Source of the DNA: Rusavskia elegans
Lineage: Eukaryota; Ascomycota; Lecanoromycetes; Teloschistales; Teloschistaceae
Reading direction: 5' to 3'
DNA: 64,000 bases
Assembly (NCBI GenBank): GCA_011316305.1
Contig: SAUG01000012.1
Coordinates: forward strand, 868,001-932,000
The translations under genes were made by a program, and so were the position numbers. The number at the start of each line of letters is the position of its first letter. Position 1 is the stretch's first letter. Below, piece after piece: positions 20,938 through 31,854 of this stretch. The notes under the pieces were generated by a model. That model was given only the letters and a program-made list of their open reading frames with translations, was not told the origin of the DNA and made no database searches.

Positions 20938-22397
20938 ATGGCAGATCCCTTGAGCATCGCGGCTGGTGTCATCGGCATACTCACGGCAGCTGCCCAAATC
21001 TCCTCCCTTCTGATCGAATTCACCAGCACCTCCAAGGACGCACCAGAGACCGCTCGTGCTGTGCTTATAGAGGTGAATGATATCAGGAGCACACTGGGGC
21101 ACCTCCAGTTATTCCTATCAGGTAACGAGTGTTCCGACAAGTCAAGGACCCAGCTGCTGCAAGTAAATCAAGTAGTAACGATCATGAGCGGGTGCGTGTT
21201 GACCTTTTCCGAGCTCGAAAGAGTACTGGATGGGCTTAAGGCCGAAGGCATGGGTATACTCGATCGAGCTCACTGGGCAAGGAAAGAGAAGGCTATCAGC
21301 AACCTTGTACAAAGGTTGCAGAACCACAAGGCATCTTTATCTCTTATCCTCCATATACTGAATGGGTATGTTGGCTGCAACGATTGCTTGAGGATCTAGT
21401 ACTAACTATCGACAGTAACACCATTATGGAAGCCAAAAGTTCAGTTGATCGGCTGCACGGAATGATCGAACGCTGCTATCGAGAGATGTCTTCTAGGATG
21501 GAAGCGCTAGAGCTTCGTAACTCTCGAGCCCTGGACGAATCTTCGGTATATCATCGGCCAGGGAGCGACACGTCCTCCGTCATGACGATCAAAGCTCCCA
21601 AATTTGACCCCTCAGAACCTGAGCGCGCCCTAAATACGTCCAATGGCATGTTAGCCTTCAACCTCACGGATATTCTCCGGAAAACGTGGGTATACCGAAG
21701 AAACAAGGCTCTGGATGTGTCGGATTCTTCTTTGTACTCCCGAGACACCTGCTCTATGACTTGGTCTTGCCTTTCTGATCTAAGCTGGGCCGAGGTCTCC
21801 AATATCTCGGTCATCGGTCTTCCAATTTTAGTCGACGAGGTTCATAATCCATTACGATCCTCACAGACGTGGTCGAATGACGTGATCGACCCAGTCTGGC
21901 CCGTGATATCGCCAGTCGGATTGGCTGCGAATACACATGCTGCTGCGGAGCTGCCAACGTATGAGTCAACAATCGAACCTCCAGCGGTTGACTTCCGTGA
22001 TAACGACGTGGACCCATCTCCGTGTAAAGGATGCCGTGAGAATTTGCAAACGGGCAAAGCTATGGAACTTGGGCGAAACTACTGGCATCTCGACTACTTC
22101 CGGTGCAACACATGTGGTACAATGCTCGATTCAGATTCCTATCTTTTACTCTTGGAAGCCGGATCTTTTATCTACAACAATTGTACCTATAATTGCAGTT
22201 CCTGTGGGATGCAAATAAAAGGCGTCGCTATCGAGACAGGCGATCAAGTCTTCTGCGCGGAATGCTTCAAATGTCGGGATTGCAAAAGGAAAATTGAGAA
22301 GTTTAAATATGCAAGCATCACCCTGATGATGCGCCAGGAAAAAGATAGAGCACCTCTTTCGACTTGCCAGCATTGCGGGGGAGGGAGACAGGAGTAG
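20938..22397 (+). CDS. Fungal STAND-type N-terminal domain plus damaged LIM-like zinc region, 469 aa
   Basis: Exons are 20938-21365 and 21416-22397; the intron has GTATGT, TACTAAC and ACAG. The start ADPLSIAAGVIGILTAAAQ is the hallmark of the fungal N-terminal domain (PF17111 type) found on NLR/STAND proteins and many orphans, followed by helices to about residue 190. A Ser/Asp/Pro linker leads to a LIM-like region (346-440). In finger 1 the ligands are C346, C349, H367 and Y370 instead of Cys. In finger 2 they are C373, C376, Y396 instead of Cys, and C399. The second LIM module starts well (C403, C406, C423, C426, C429, C432) but lacks its final ligands, and the tail is unlike the family. 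Both Tyr codons are TAC, one G-to-A step from TGC. Likely a degenerate or recently damaged member. Confidence 0.75.
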
Positions 22398-23572
22398 GCC
22401 CGAGATTTGGGACAGTCTGCATGAATCCGGGATGTGATGCGTATTATTTAAAAGGAGGGGGGGGGGGGGACGGACCGAGTAAAACGATGACTGCAACTTA
22501 TGAGACGGAACGTCCCTCGTGACGGGCTATCTACAAGCCTTGAAGTGTCGAATATAATCATAACCGCCCAAGGAGACAAGAGAGCAGGTCACCGTTCTCA
22601 GGGTGAACAACCATTGGTGCCGTGTTTGGAGCAACGACGAGCAGCGTCAACAATGCCGCCTATGAGCAACCGCCAACAATACGAACTCAACAACCTTTCA
22701 GCAGCCGGAAATGCAATCATAGTCATCGACGGGGGCTAAGTTAATGCACACACCTAATCACGGCGCAGATCAGGGACAACGAAGATGGAAGTGCTTTAGA
22801 GCACAGCAGCTGGACGAGTATTTTGATACCCTGGCATTTTTGCCTGATGTAGTGAGGAAAACTATACAACTTGTTCATATTATTCTTCCTTCTCTTCAGT
22901 ATAGCAATCCGAGTTTCCCGCTTGACAATAGAGCTTTGTCTGCCCGATAGTCGTTACCTTGACTGTCGTGTCATTCCTTACCTCGATCTTGAAATCATCC
23001 CTTTCCTCTCTAAACAATCCTCCAAGACTCTTTCTTACCATTTCCGGACTCATCTCTTTCGTTCTATGCGTAAGAAGCGGATCTGTGAACAATCTGGTAC
23101 AAACGATAACACGGCGGTCGATGTCAAGATTCGCGTTTCTCTGATGAGAAATTTCGCCTGTGGATTTGCGTTCCAATGCTTCCGTTACTCACGAGAGGTA
23201 TTCTGCCCCTGTACGCCCAGTGTCGAGCGGCGGATGTGGTACTGATGTGAGGGTTGCACGTCCACCAGGCGTTATGCACTTGATCGTGGGTCCATCTAGT
23301 AAACGACGCTTATACTTGGTAACTGCGTCGCAACTGGGACAAATAATTTTAATTTAAAAGTTGAGTATTGAGTCTCCCCGACTGGAATAAGATCTGTGTC
23401 AAATCCACATGGTACGAACAGAACTCAATGGAGGAAAAAACATCGGATTATTCATTAGACTGCTATTATCTACTACCTTTTCCATTCCGACTCACTGTTG
23501 GCGTCTCACAGATTATATACTATCGTCTCATCTTGGAACGAAAATCCTCTCCTCCAACGTCCCCGCAACACT
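22398..23572. other. Intergenic, nothing recognised
   Basis: About 1.2 kb. Contains a run of 13 G at 22457-22469. No frame resembles a known protein. Confidence 0.4.
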
Positions 23573-24315
23573 CTACCCTGGGAATTGTCCGCGCGCCGCT
23601 CCCGGCACCGCAAGGCTAGAGTGGACATCCGCGAAGAACCCACTGGGGTTATCCTGGATCTGCTGCACCCTGAATCCGGTTCCAGTATCCTGACCATTCA
23701 CCACTAGACCAGTGGTGAAAGGACCTAACGAACATGTTAACGTACAGTTTGTTTCAAAAGAGCAACGGTTGGATATTACTCACCCTGCAAACACCCAACA
23801 CTGACTCTCACATCGCCATTTCCCATCGGATTGGGGAACGCCAACCTCGGCGGGCCGTTCCTCCCCTTCGCACCCTCATGCACATGCGTTGCTGTCTTTG
23901 CTGGAGATTGGTATTCACCGCGGAAGCCGGTAAGCTTGATGTTGTAGCAGATTAAATCTAGATCCACGTTGATGCCGAAATCGTAGGCGGCTTGGGCACC
24001 TGGGAGGCCACCGGTGAAGACGGGGTTGGTGGTGCCATTGACGACCTGGTCGGGGGTGGCGAGGACGTGGAAGGTCGAGGTGAATTGGAAGACAGGGTTG
24101 CCTGTGTCTGGGCAGACGGGGGGATTTTGTCCGGTTCCTGGTGGGTACTCGTGGAGGACGCCTGTGCCAGGTGGGTACTCATGGAGGTTTGCTCCTTCCT
24201 TTGCTCCTGTGCCAGGGGGGTATTGGATGGACGAGAAGTCTTGTCGTTTGCTGAGCGGAGTTGTTGATACGTGTTGCAATGCAGCGAGAGCACATAGGGT
24301 GATTGAGGCTTTCAT
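23573..24315 (-). CDS. Secreted CHRD-domain protein with YPPGTG repeats, 227 aa, two exons
   Basis: Read on the minus strand: exon 1 24315-23784, intron 23783-23725 (GTGAGT...TTAG), exon 2 23724-23573 (684 nt in total). A signal peptide covers about residues 1-18, followed by a KR site (SKRQD) typical of Kex2-type processing. Residues 30-62 hold three copies of YPPGTG, two as HEYPPGTG. The rest is a CHRD-like domain: QFTSTFHVLATPDQVVNG..., THVHEGAKG, and in exon 2 DTGTGFRVQQIQDNPSGFF then DVHSSLAVPGAARGQ. CHRD domains occur in chordin and in many secreted microbial proteins of unclear role. The splice join restores the conserved C-terminal half of the domain, which supports it. Function unknown. 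Confidence 0.85.
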
Positions 24316-25519
24316 CTTGCTGAGGGTGTGGTGATGACAGTAGGGGTCCCAAGATTATCTCTGGATTCTTGACTGTTTACTGATCTAAAAGAAATGTGAC
24401 TGTTGATGTTGCAAGAAGATGATTCTTGAGCGGAGGACTCGCTTTATATCCGTCTGGAATGCCCATTCCCCAGACTTGGCACCATTGGCTAAACCAGTCA
24501 GCGTAACCATGGATCGTCATTGCGCGTTCCTCGGAAGCAAGAGCACCGACTGGAGCACACAAGTAAGGTCAGTACGTCAACGTGGTTGCAAGATAGCTTC
24601 TGAGAAGCGGGCCACTTCTGGGCATTTCCTCAGTGCTGTTCGACGCCTTGTAGCAGAGAAGCTAGACAGTTAGCCGCCTTCACCCGATAGGGCAAGAATA
24701 CATGCATCACCAATCAGACCTTAGCTATACAGGTGTCTTCATGGAGCCTGTTGGGCACGGCACCGTGCGGAAGCATCGAATAATGAGGAGGAGCAGACCC
24801 AGACAGATAGATACCTTGGCGCCAAGGTTCGATCGTATTCTGATCGAAGTCTTGAAGGACAATTGAGGTGCAATCCCAAGGACGCGTGATCCAAAGAGTA
24901 AATAGTGGCTGCTGGGCATCCGCATTGGGACCATCGAGCTGCTGCGGATGGCTTGGAATGGGAGGAATGGCTTGGAGAGGAACCTTGGCGTGAGGGGAGG
25001 TCCGCCCTTGGCATGGAATATCTGGCCAGGCTTTCTTGGCACCAACACTTGCTGAATAGACAAGGACGTCAGAGACTCAGGATCGAGCTGGTAGGCGCTG
25101 TAAAAGAGAGTAGCTTCTTGTCATGGAACGCCTCGGAACTTGGCAGCGGGCTGTCGGACATTTTGTCGTCCACCGGGTCGCGGGGGAGTAGGCTAACAAG
25201 AAGTACACTCGAGTGAGTGATGATCGGGACGAAGCTCGAAGCTCCAAGCGCTTGTCAATTGGAGGCGGATGCTCTGTAGACCTGCGGCACATCTCGAGAT
25301 CTGCCGTTGAGATGCAGCCGGAGGTCCGACCCAGTAAACGCAACTCAATCCATCATCAACTTAGCAGTAACCAGCCGTCGATGGTGTGGGCTGAGCGCAG
25401 CTCTATTACGTATGCTGATCTTTGGCAGTCCACTCAATGGAGCTTGAGAGGGTCGTGTATGGCTGTTCTGAGCTCTTCGGCAAGGGTAGAACCGGGGTGA
25501 TGAATAGTTGGTCTATTCT
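24316..25519. other. Intergenic, nothing recognised
   Basis: About 1.2 kb with several overlapping frames on both strands (for example 24725-25063 minus, 24905-25216 plus), none with recognisable similarity or consistent splice structure. Confidence 0.4.
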
Positions 25520-26376
25520 TCAGACGAAGCCCGCGAGTCGTCCTCGGATAGACGATTCACTACCTTCACTAAGAATCTTTGCCCTCTTTCTCGCCCGCCC
25601 ATTTTCGGTACTCTCGCCCTCACTCGAAGTAGGCGCTTCGTGCTCATTCTCAGTCTCAGCCACATTGGTGGAGGATTCTTCTTCTTCACTCTCTTGCTCA
25701 GCCACCTCTTCATTTTCTTCAACTTGTCTGCCATCATTGTGTTCGACAGTCAGTTTCGATCTATCAGTGTCTTGACCAGCAACACGACCACTGCCTTCTT
25801 TTTCCTCCCCGGCCTCCACAAACACCAAATCCCCCGTCTCCCCCAAGATACTTTGCATGTATTCTTCCAAAAGTACTCCCGCACACATCAGGGCTGTCTC
25901 GTCCATGCTCCTAAAGTCCACTTCCGCCCTGCGCCCCAAGCTCCTCCCGTAGAAGTCCGAAGCGTATGCATGGACCGCTTTTAGCAAATCGGAATCTGGT
26001 AATTCTTGGCTATCGCTGAGATTCTCATGGGCAAAGTAAACGTCATCCTCCTCATAACGTTCCGGCGCATGTCGGCGGCGGAAGAGGACATCTTCCGGGG
26101 GAACGGCCTTGTGGTGGGTGGAGAGGGTATCCCGATTCTTCGACGCCTGCTGTACAGAGGGTATGAAGCCGTGGGTGGAGATGCGACCTGATAGCTCTGT
26201 TAATCAACCATCTGGATCGGGCGATGCACATGGATATAGAGAGAGTCTAAGGTACCTGCTACAGCATCGTATACTGTAATTTGCCGTCTTGGCTTTTCGA
26301 CCACAGTGTTTTGACTTTGACTTGGAGCAACGGCAGCGGAGGACCTCGAACGGCTCCGCTCGCTGCGCTTCGGCAT
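25520..26376 (-). CDS. Rrn10-like subunit of the RNA polymerase I upstream activation factor, 262 aa
   Basis: Minus strand: exon 1 26376-26256, intron 26255-26188 (GTACCT...TCAG), exon 2 26187-25520 (789 nt). The core at about residues 100-150, PDSDLLKAVHAYASDFY then FRSMDETALMCAGVLLEEY, aligns well with the core of yeast Rrn10 (PD-DL--VHYYAT, then FDETSLITLGLLIEKW). In yeast, Rrn10 with Rrn5, Rrn9, Uaf30 and histones H3/H4 forms UAF at the rDNA promoter. The N-terminus is basic and Ser/Arg-rich; the C-terminal 100 residues are acidic (Glu/Asp/Ser), ending in a basic ARKRAK element that may be a nuclear signal. The protein is longer than yeast Rrn10 (145 aa) because of these tails. Assignment rests on the core motif only. 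Confidence 0.65.
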
Positions 26377-26653
26377 CAGATCATGGTCATGATAGCGGGG
26401 TCCAAGAAGTCGGAGCCAGACACTGTTGAGCATCACTATCTGCCCTCACCTCTTCGAACTGGATGTTCTCAAAGGCACACTATAACGCGCCGAACCTTCA
26501 CCGAGACTAACCTTATACAGGAATCCAACCTAATATTGAGACGACATGTCGATTCTCGAGCTTCTCTGCGTCGCATGACAGGCAGTCAATTCACGCTCCG
26601 ACACAGCTACCTGCCGACCATCGAAATGATTGTGTCTGCCAATACATTGGTGG
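26377..26653. promoter_or_regulatory. Shared divergent promoter region, RRN10-like and CSA-like genes
   Basis: 277 bp separate two start codons facing apart, so both promoters must lie here or overlap the genes. Specific elements were not identified. Confidence 0.5.
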
Positions 26654-28093
26654 ATGGATTCGCAGCTCTTTGCTCGTGCCCTGGGCAACATTGGGCCTGA
26701 AGCTGTACAACGAACCGAATTATCGAGGAGACTACGTGCCATACAGCCTACGCCCGAAATTGAATTCGATGGTCGCGGTTCTCAATCAACGACCATTGAC
26801 AGTGTTCAGAAGGATGGACAACGAGGAGGTATTAAGGATGAGATACGCGCCCATCGAGCCGGGGTAAACTGTATTGCGATTGATCCGTTTGAGGGACGAC
26901 AGTAAGCGTTCTTAGGCATCTGCAAGTCAATCAGACTCTGACAACAAAGTCTAATATCTGGCGGCGCAGAAGCTTCAATTAAGCTATGGGACCTTGCAAC
27001 CGCTGAGAATTCGCAGCATAAGTTCATCAACCGTCCAACCGCCGTTGTCGAGAAATCCCCTTCGTCACATCAGTATGGCATTAACCATCTATGCTTTTAT
27101 CCTTTCGACTCTTTGGCTTTTATTTCTTCCTCGTATGACCATAAATTGAAGGTCTATTCCAGGGAGAATATGACCGCGTCCGCAACATTCGACCTCGAGT
27201 CTGTCATCTACTCTCACTCTCTCTCGCCAATCGCCAATCACTTGCTCGTCGCATGCGCAACCCAGCATGCGGCAGTCAGGCTTGTGGATCTGCGATCCGG
27301 TGCAAGTACGCATTCTCTTGCAGGGCATCAGCGCGCCGTTCTCTCCGTTGCATGGAGTCCTCACGAAGAGTATATCCTTGCTAGCGGGAGCTCCGACGGG
27401 ACGGCCAGATTGTGGGACATACGTCGAAGTTCGAACAGCTTGGGAGTACTGGATCTTGAGGATTCGGTTGGTATTTTGGGAGAAGACGGACTTGGCAAGA
27501 ACGCGCGGGACCGTAATCATGGCAAAGCACACACGGATGCGGTCAACGGTGTTGTTTGGACTGATGACGGAAAGTATCTCGTGACGGCTGGCCATGATGA
27601 GCGTGTCCGGGTTTGGGATATGTCCACTGGCGCCAATGCTTTATCCCACTTTGGCCCAATCATCAAGAACAACCATCTTTCGACCCTGCTGCCTTTGCTT
27701 GCACCCAGCAATGCCTTGGAGCCGGGAAAACAGGTCATGTTCTACCCGAACCCGAAGGAAATTCTAATGTTCGATCTTTTCGGTGGATCCCTGCTCAAGC
27801 GGTTTCGCATCCCAGGTGTGGCTGCTGCACCCATTCGAGGTAGTGCAGCGCAGGGCAATTTTCGTAATCGGACAACATCCCTCGCGTGGAGAGCTGGGGA
27901 TGTTGGGTTGTATTCAGCCCATTCAGACGGTGTCATTCGAGTCTGGCTTCCGGTAACACCAGAAGACGTGGATGCCGACAAAGACGAGGCTCAAGAAGCC
28001 AATGGTGACGAGGATGAAAGTCGCAAGAGGAAGCGAGATGCTCTGGAAGAAATCTTCAGGGACCTGACGAGGCAAAAAATTACTTTCACATGA
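26654..28093 (+). CDS. CSA/ERCC8 (Rad28)-type WD40 protein of transcription-coupled repair, 463 aa
   Basis: Exon 1 is 26654-26901 and exon 2 is 26950-28093; the intron is 48 bp (GTAAGC...AAAG). The start MDSQLFARALGNIG and the region HRAGVNCIAIDPFEGRHLISGGAEASIKLWDL (split by the intron at RH) fit ERCC8. WD repeats continue with YGINHLCFYPFDS, ATQHAAVRLVDLRSG, GHQRAVLSVAWSP...RLWDIR, AHTDAVNGVVWTDDG...RVWDMS and VIRVWLP. In other eukaryotes CSA is the substrate receptor of a DDB1-CUL4 ubiquitin ligase acting at stalled RNA polymerase II. The C-terminal tail is acidic then basic (KRKR). It is convergent with the CobW-type gene, 46 bp apart. Confusion with other WD40 proteins is possible but the N-terminus is specific. 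Confidence 0.8.
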
Positions 28094-28139
28094 CCAGATT
28101 TGGAAATTCCTGGATCCTATAAGTCCTGTCCTTCTCACC

Positions 28140-29270
28140 TCAAATGACTCTGCTAACCATCAAGAATCCCCCCTCATCCTCTTGCTCGATCATGCCTCCC
28201 TTTTCGAGACGACTTTTCCATTTGGAGGCTTCTCCACGTGCCAAGACTATTGTCATCCTCAATATCGTCTCATGCGTATTGGACACAGCTGCTGCGGTCG
28301 TCGACGAGGCGACACCGATGGGAGCTGGTAGAGTCGCGTCGCTATACGTGAAGGTCCAGCGCCCAAAGGCCCAATTGAGAATGTACATGGCGATTCCGGG
28401 CAGGGATCCGGCCGATTCGTCAACATCTCCGCTAGACGATGCCATGGGATGCGACGCTGAAACCATGGCTTTGATGCGATAGACTTCGTCTTTCGGAGCC
28501 GACAGAAGGAACGTCTCCAATGAGTCAAGGTTCACGCTTTTTGGTTTGTCGCCTTCAGACACTAGGTTGACGGACAAAACCTCAACCTCGGCCTCGTGAT
28601 CCTCGGAGTGCTCGTGCGTTGGCTTGTCCTTCGCGTAGCCACCGTTGACAGAGTCGCCGTCTTTGGCCAAGGCCGAATCCAAGCCAAGAAGCAAGCTTTG
28701 GTCTACCCTGCCTTTGTCTGACTTAACGTTCGCTATATGCAGTTCCAGGTCGCCGACTCGGTCCAAACAGTCGTCGTATCTTCGTTCATCGACAGACTCC
28801 CATTTGTTGAAGACAATCAAATCGGTGTACTTCTGCTGCATTTTAGCGGTGTACGAGGTATCTTCATATCCTTTCCAATTCTCCACATCGATGACCACGA
28901 CGACTCCATCCAGGACGTAATTTCCAGTCTCACGACCGAGCCGATTTATTTCCATAGCCAAGGTTGCAGGGAAAGCACTACCCGAGGTCTCGATGATGAT
29001 ACGGTCCGGTCCGACATCTTTGAGCAGAGACTCAAGAGCATCTCCAAGCTGTCCCACAAGGTTACAGCAAATGCACCCGTTCAGCAATTCCTGCACTCCA
29101 GATATCGCTGCCGAGGAAGCCAACTGCGAGTCGATGGCAACGTCACCGAATTCGTTCTTGAGTAGGGCGATCTTGTAGGTATGAGGTAGCTGAGGAATCA
29201 AATTCAAAATGAGCGTCGTTTTGCCCGAACCCAGAAAACCTGTGACGATTGTGATTGGGGTTGGCGCCAT
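28140..29270 (-). CDS. CobW/ZNG1-type GTPase metallochaperone (COG0523), 376 aa
   Basis: Intronless on the minus strand. The Walker A GFLGSGKTT is at residues 11-19. The metal-binding CxCC motif (GCICC) is at 65-69. The Walker B region and the guanine-specificity motif as FNKWE follow. A His/Glu-rich metal-binding loop (HEHSEDHE) lies near residue 220, and the CobW C-terminal domain follows (ending in VLARGEASKW...). Family members use GTP hydrolysis to deliver zinc or cobalt; eukaryotic ZNG1 loads zinc into methionine aminopeptidase. Which client applies here is inferred only. The ATG at 29270 directly precedes the P-loop at the usual distance. It overlaps no neighbour. Confidence 0.85.
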   Translation of the reverse strand: MAPTPITIVTGFLGSGKTTLILNLIPQLPHTYKIALLKNEFGDVAIDSQLASSAAISGVQELLNGCICCNLVGQLGDALESLLKDVGPDRIIIETSGSAFPATLAMEINRLGRETGNYVLDGVVVVIDVENWKGYEDTSYTAKMQQKYTDLIVFNKWESVDERRYDDCLDRVGDLELHIANVKSDKGRVDQSLLLGLDSALAKDGDSVNGGYAKDKPTHEHSEDHEAEVEVLSVNLVSEGDKPKSVNLDSLETFLLSAPKDEVYRIKAMVSASHPMASSSGDVDESAGSLPGIAMYILNWAFGRWTFTYSDATLPAPIGVASSTTAAAVSNTHETILRMTIVLARGEASKWKSRLEKGGMIEQEDEGGFLMVSRVI

Positions 29271-29698
29271 TCCGGTCTTATGGACACCAAATTCGAGTGG
29301 TCGAAATGGTTATCAATGAATCTGCTTTCAAGATGCTCTTCACTGCTACGCCTCGAATGTGCAGGCCAAGCTGCGTGAATGCTTATTGACCAATTAACGA
29401 ATTCAGAAACGCTCGTTGCCTAGAGTACTATGAAGGGGTGTTGGACTCACGAAGCGCTTGACGTACGTCATGTGGGGGTTGGATGCGGAAGCTGCGTCCT
29501 CCACCGTAAACACACCTTTTTAAGGAGCACCTCACAAGATCTTTCTTCTTCCATCGGCACACCCACTTGAGATCCTCTTCCACACAAAAATATCCATAAC
29601 CTTTGCACAGTAAGCTATCCTCCGATTTTCCACAAATTCTCGCCATGAACGAGCCTAATCAGTGGGAGCAGGAATAAAGACTTCAAACCACCTTCATT
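29271..29698. promoter_or_regulatory. Divergent intergenic region, CobW-type gene and small Gly-rich gene
   Basis: 428 bp between opposed start codons. No open gene. Specific sites were not identified. Confidence 0.4.
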
Positions 29699-30132
29699 AT
29701 GGATTCTCTTAAGAGCATGATGGGTGGCGGCGGCGGAGGTGAGAACAAGCCCGTGGAAGGACAGACTGGCGAGCAGCAGGCCTCAAGCGGCGGAGGTTTC
29801 ATGGACAAGATCAACTCAATGGCTGGCGGAGGGAAAGAGAGCGAGGCCAAGGAGGATTACCTCGACAAAGGTGGGGCTGTCCACCTCGAAGGAACAGAAC
29901 TCCTCTGACTCTGGTGACCACCCTTAGGCATCGACATGTTCCAGGAGAAGGTCATGGGTGCAGGTCCGCAGGATAACGAGTCAGCTATCGAGCAGGCAAA
30001 AGACGAGCAGATGTCCGACTTTATCCGTGGCAAGGTAACGACCAGGTTGCCAAGTGCTTGCGAACCTTCGCTAACACTCTGCAGTACAAGAGTCAAACTG
30101 GAACCGACTTCCCCATCAAGGACAAAGAATGA
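29699..30132 (+). CDS. Small Gly-rich fungal protein of unknown function, 108 aa, three exons
   Basis: Exons are 29699-29870, 29928-30034 and 30085-30132 (327 nt). Intron 2 carries GCTAAC before GCAG. The N-terminal half is Gly/Ser/Lys/Glu-rich with two MDxxxSM-type segments (MDSLKSMM, MDKINSMAGGG). The C-terminal half is a conserved amphipathic block: EDYLDKGIDMFQEKV, then ESAIEQAKDEQMSDFIRGKYK, ending in DFPIKDKE. I know this arrangement from small abundant proteins in many filamentous ascomycetes, often described as stress-related, but I cannot name a proven function. It is hydrophilic, has no signal peptide and is probably cytosolic. Confidence 0.75.
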
Positions 30133-30272
30133 GTGGCCCACGATGACGACCCTGCAGCTTTGACAGCGGAACGCTTTTGTTTAGAGTCGCTGGGAGTGTG
30201 ACCAGTCAAGCTGGGAATGGGCAACATACTGTCGACTTGCTTCGACTGTCAGTTACCTAGAACACTCATAGC

Positions 30273-31266
30273 CTACAGCATTGACCGCCATCCATCTCCT
30301 CCGGTGCCACCTGACTCGGGCTTCTCCAGACCGAGGTGCTTGGCGACTGCTGCAATGTTGTCAAACCCCCAGAAGTGATCCACTTCCCCTTCTGCATTCC
30401 TTGCTGCATCTAGTCAGTATTCATCTCATGACGCGAAATTCGAAGAGACGGCCCACCGATAGCCCATGGCAACCCAAAACTACCCTTGGAAATCACTTCT
30501 TCCGTTCTTGCTGTGAGCTTCCCTTTCACCTCGTCACTTGTGCTCTGCAGACATAGTCAGCTCCAGCATCAATTGCTACCTTGCATGTGATACCTGTCGC
30601 ATGATTTCCTGTGCTTGGTCCTTCCCGTGTACATTCTCCAAAAGTGCCGAAAGGCATGCTTGCTCATGAACCGGTTGGTGGCCCACAAAAGAGGCCTGAT
30701 AGATGGTATCAAATGTCTCAGCAAGCCTTTGAGGGAAAAGCACGTCGACGGCGGTTAGCACCCGCTGTACCTACACCCAAGTCAATAAGGGTCAGTGATC
30801 AGTTCTAATTGTGAACACCTACAGGTAGTGTATTCGCCGGAAACCCAGGCGGGGTGGTCTCTTTCATCGGTACGTCGAACAGCCGCGCCCAGCGAAGGCG
30901 TTCGTGGTTCATGTACGCTCCTTTATCTGCGAAATGGTCAACGGATAAGACGCAGTGAGAAATTAGGAGGCGGACTCTTGATCTTGATGGGAGGCGTGTT
31001 GTTGCATGCTTTCATGATGCCGCCAAGGAAGACAGGGACGTATTCTATCTCGCATTTGGCGAAGACCGGAGAATGCTGGCATCGTCGATTAGATGATTAT
31101 TGTGTTAAACGATGAATGATGTGCGAAAGAGAGTGTGGTATTGTAATTGTTAGTGTGGACAAGCCCAATCGAGCAAAATATTGCAGCTTACTCTGATTAC
31201 ATGATATGCCAGATAGGCAAAAGGAGAGACAATGTCCAGGTAGAGAACAAGCTTCGGCTGAGGCAT
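30273..31266 (-). CDS. Glutathione S-transferase kappa / DsbA-like thioredoxin-fold protein, 226 aa, six exons
   Basis: Minus strand exons: 31266-31192, 31075-30976, 30926-30823, 30770-30594, 30544-30457 and 30409-30273 (681 nt, all joins in frame). The N-terminal active-site region is LYLDIVSPFAYLAY with the family Ser at about residue 14. Then come PVFLGGIMKACNN, ERLRWARLFDVPM, GFPANTLPVQR, and the C-terminal hallmark GSFGLPWAI...EGEVDHFWGFDN, ending in HLGLEKP. Kappa GSTs are peroxisomal or mitochondrial; no clear C-terminal peroxisomal signal is seen (ends RSML). The fungal branch also resembles 2-hydroxychromene-2-carboxylate isomerases, so the substrate is open. The intron 2 donor (GTCCGC) is unusual, but the frame and the conserved KIKNKG junction support it. 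Confidence 0.85.
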
Positions 31267-31854
31267 GATATGAGTGTTTCTTCCAGTACTGAATTATCTC
31301 GAAAAGTCCAAGATGGAAGGAATGAAATCAAGGTCTGGAGAAAGATACTTTATAGCTGTGAAGGATCTCCGCATCCTCTCTGGCCCGAGGCTATTCTGTT
31401 CGAGTTTCCATGCCGCCTTCATTGACTGATCCATTGGGGTTTGCGCATGGGTTCTTCTTCTCCATAGATACAACATGGCTTCTAGAGGCCACCGTACCTT
31501 ATCATCATCCAGTCCATTGGCTTCTGCTATATATGAGAGATTGGAGAGTTTGAAATTCGGTCCTTGCTAATTTTGCGCATGTTCGGAGATTATTCAACCC
31601 TGATGATCCTAGTGGCGATCATCTCCATTCGAGATCTAGCCCCTGGTCAAAACCCCCAATATGCTGTTTCCGTGCTCTCCTTTCTTTCGCACGACTTCAC
31701 AAAGTCTTGAACCTGGCATCGAACAGCTCGTTACGAACAATCACCTACTTCTCACCATGCGATTGCAATACACGCAAATATAAAGAAATCCACTAGAATC
31801 CCGTTCCCGTGGAGCTCTGCCTTTCACACACCCGCACATCTCTGAACGTTAAGC
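31267..31854. promoter_or_regulatory. Divergent intergenic region, GST-kappa and ArfGAP genes
   Basis: 588 bp without a gene. A pyrimidine-rich leader precedes the ArfGAP ATG. Confidence 0.4.

Noticed and set aside
22457..22469. Run of 13 G as a regulatory or G-quadruplex site
   Set aside because: A single homopolymer run in an empty intergenic region; could equally be slippage or an assembly artefact.
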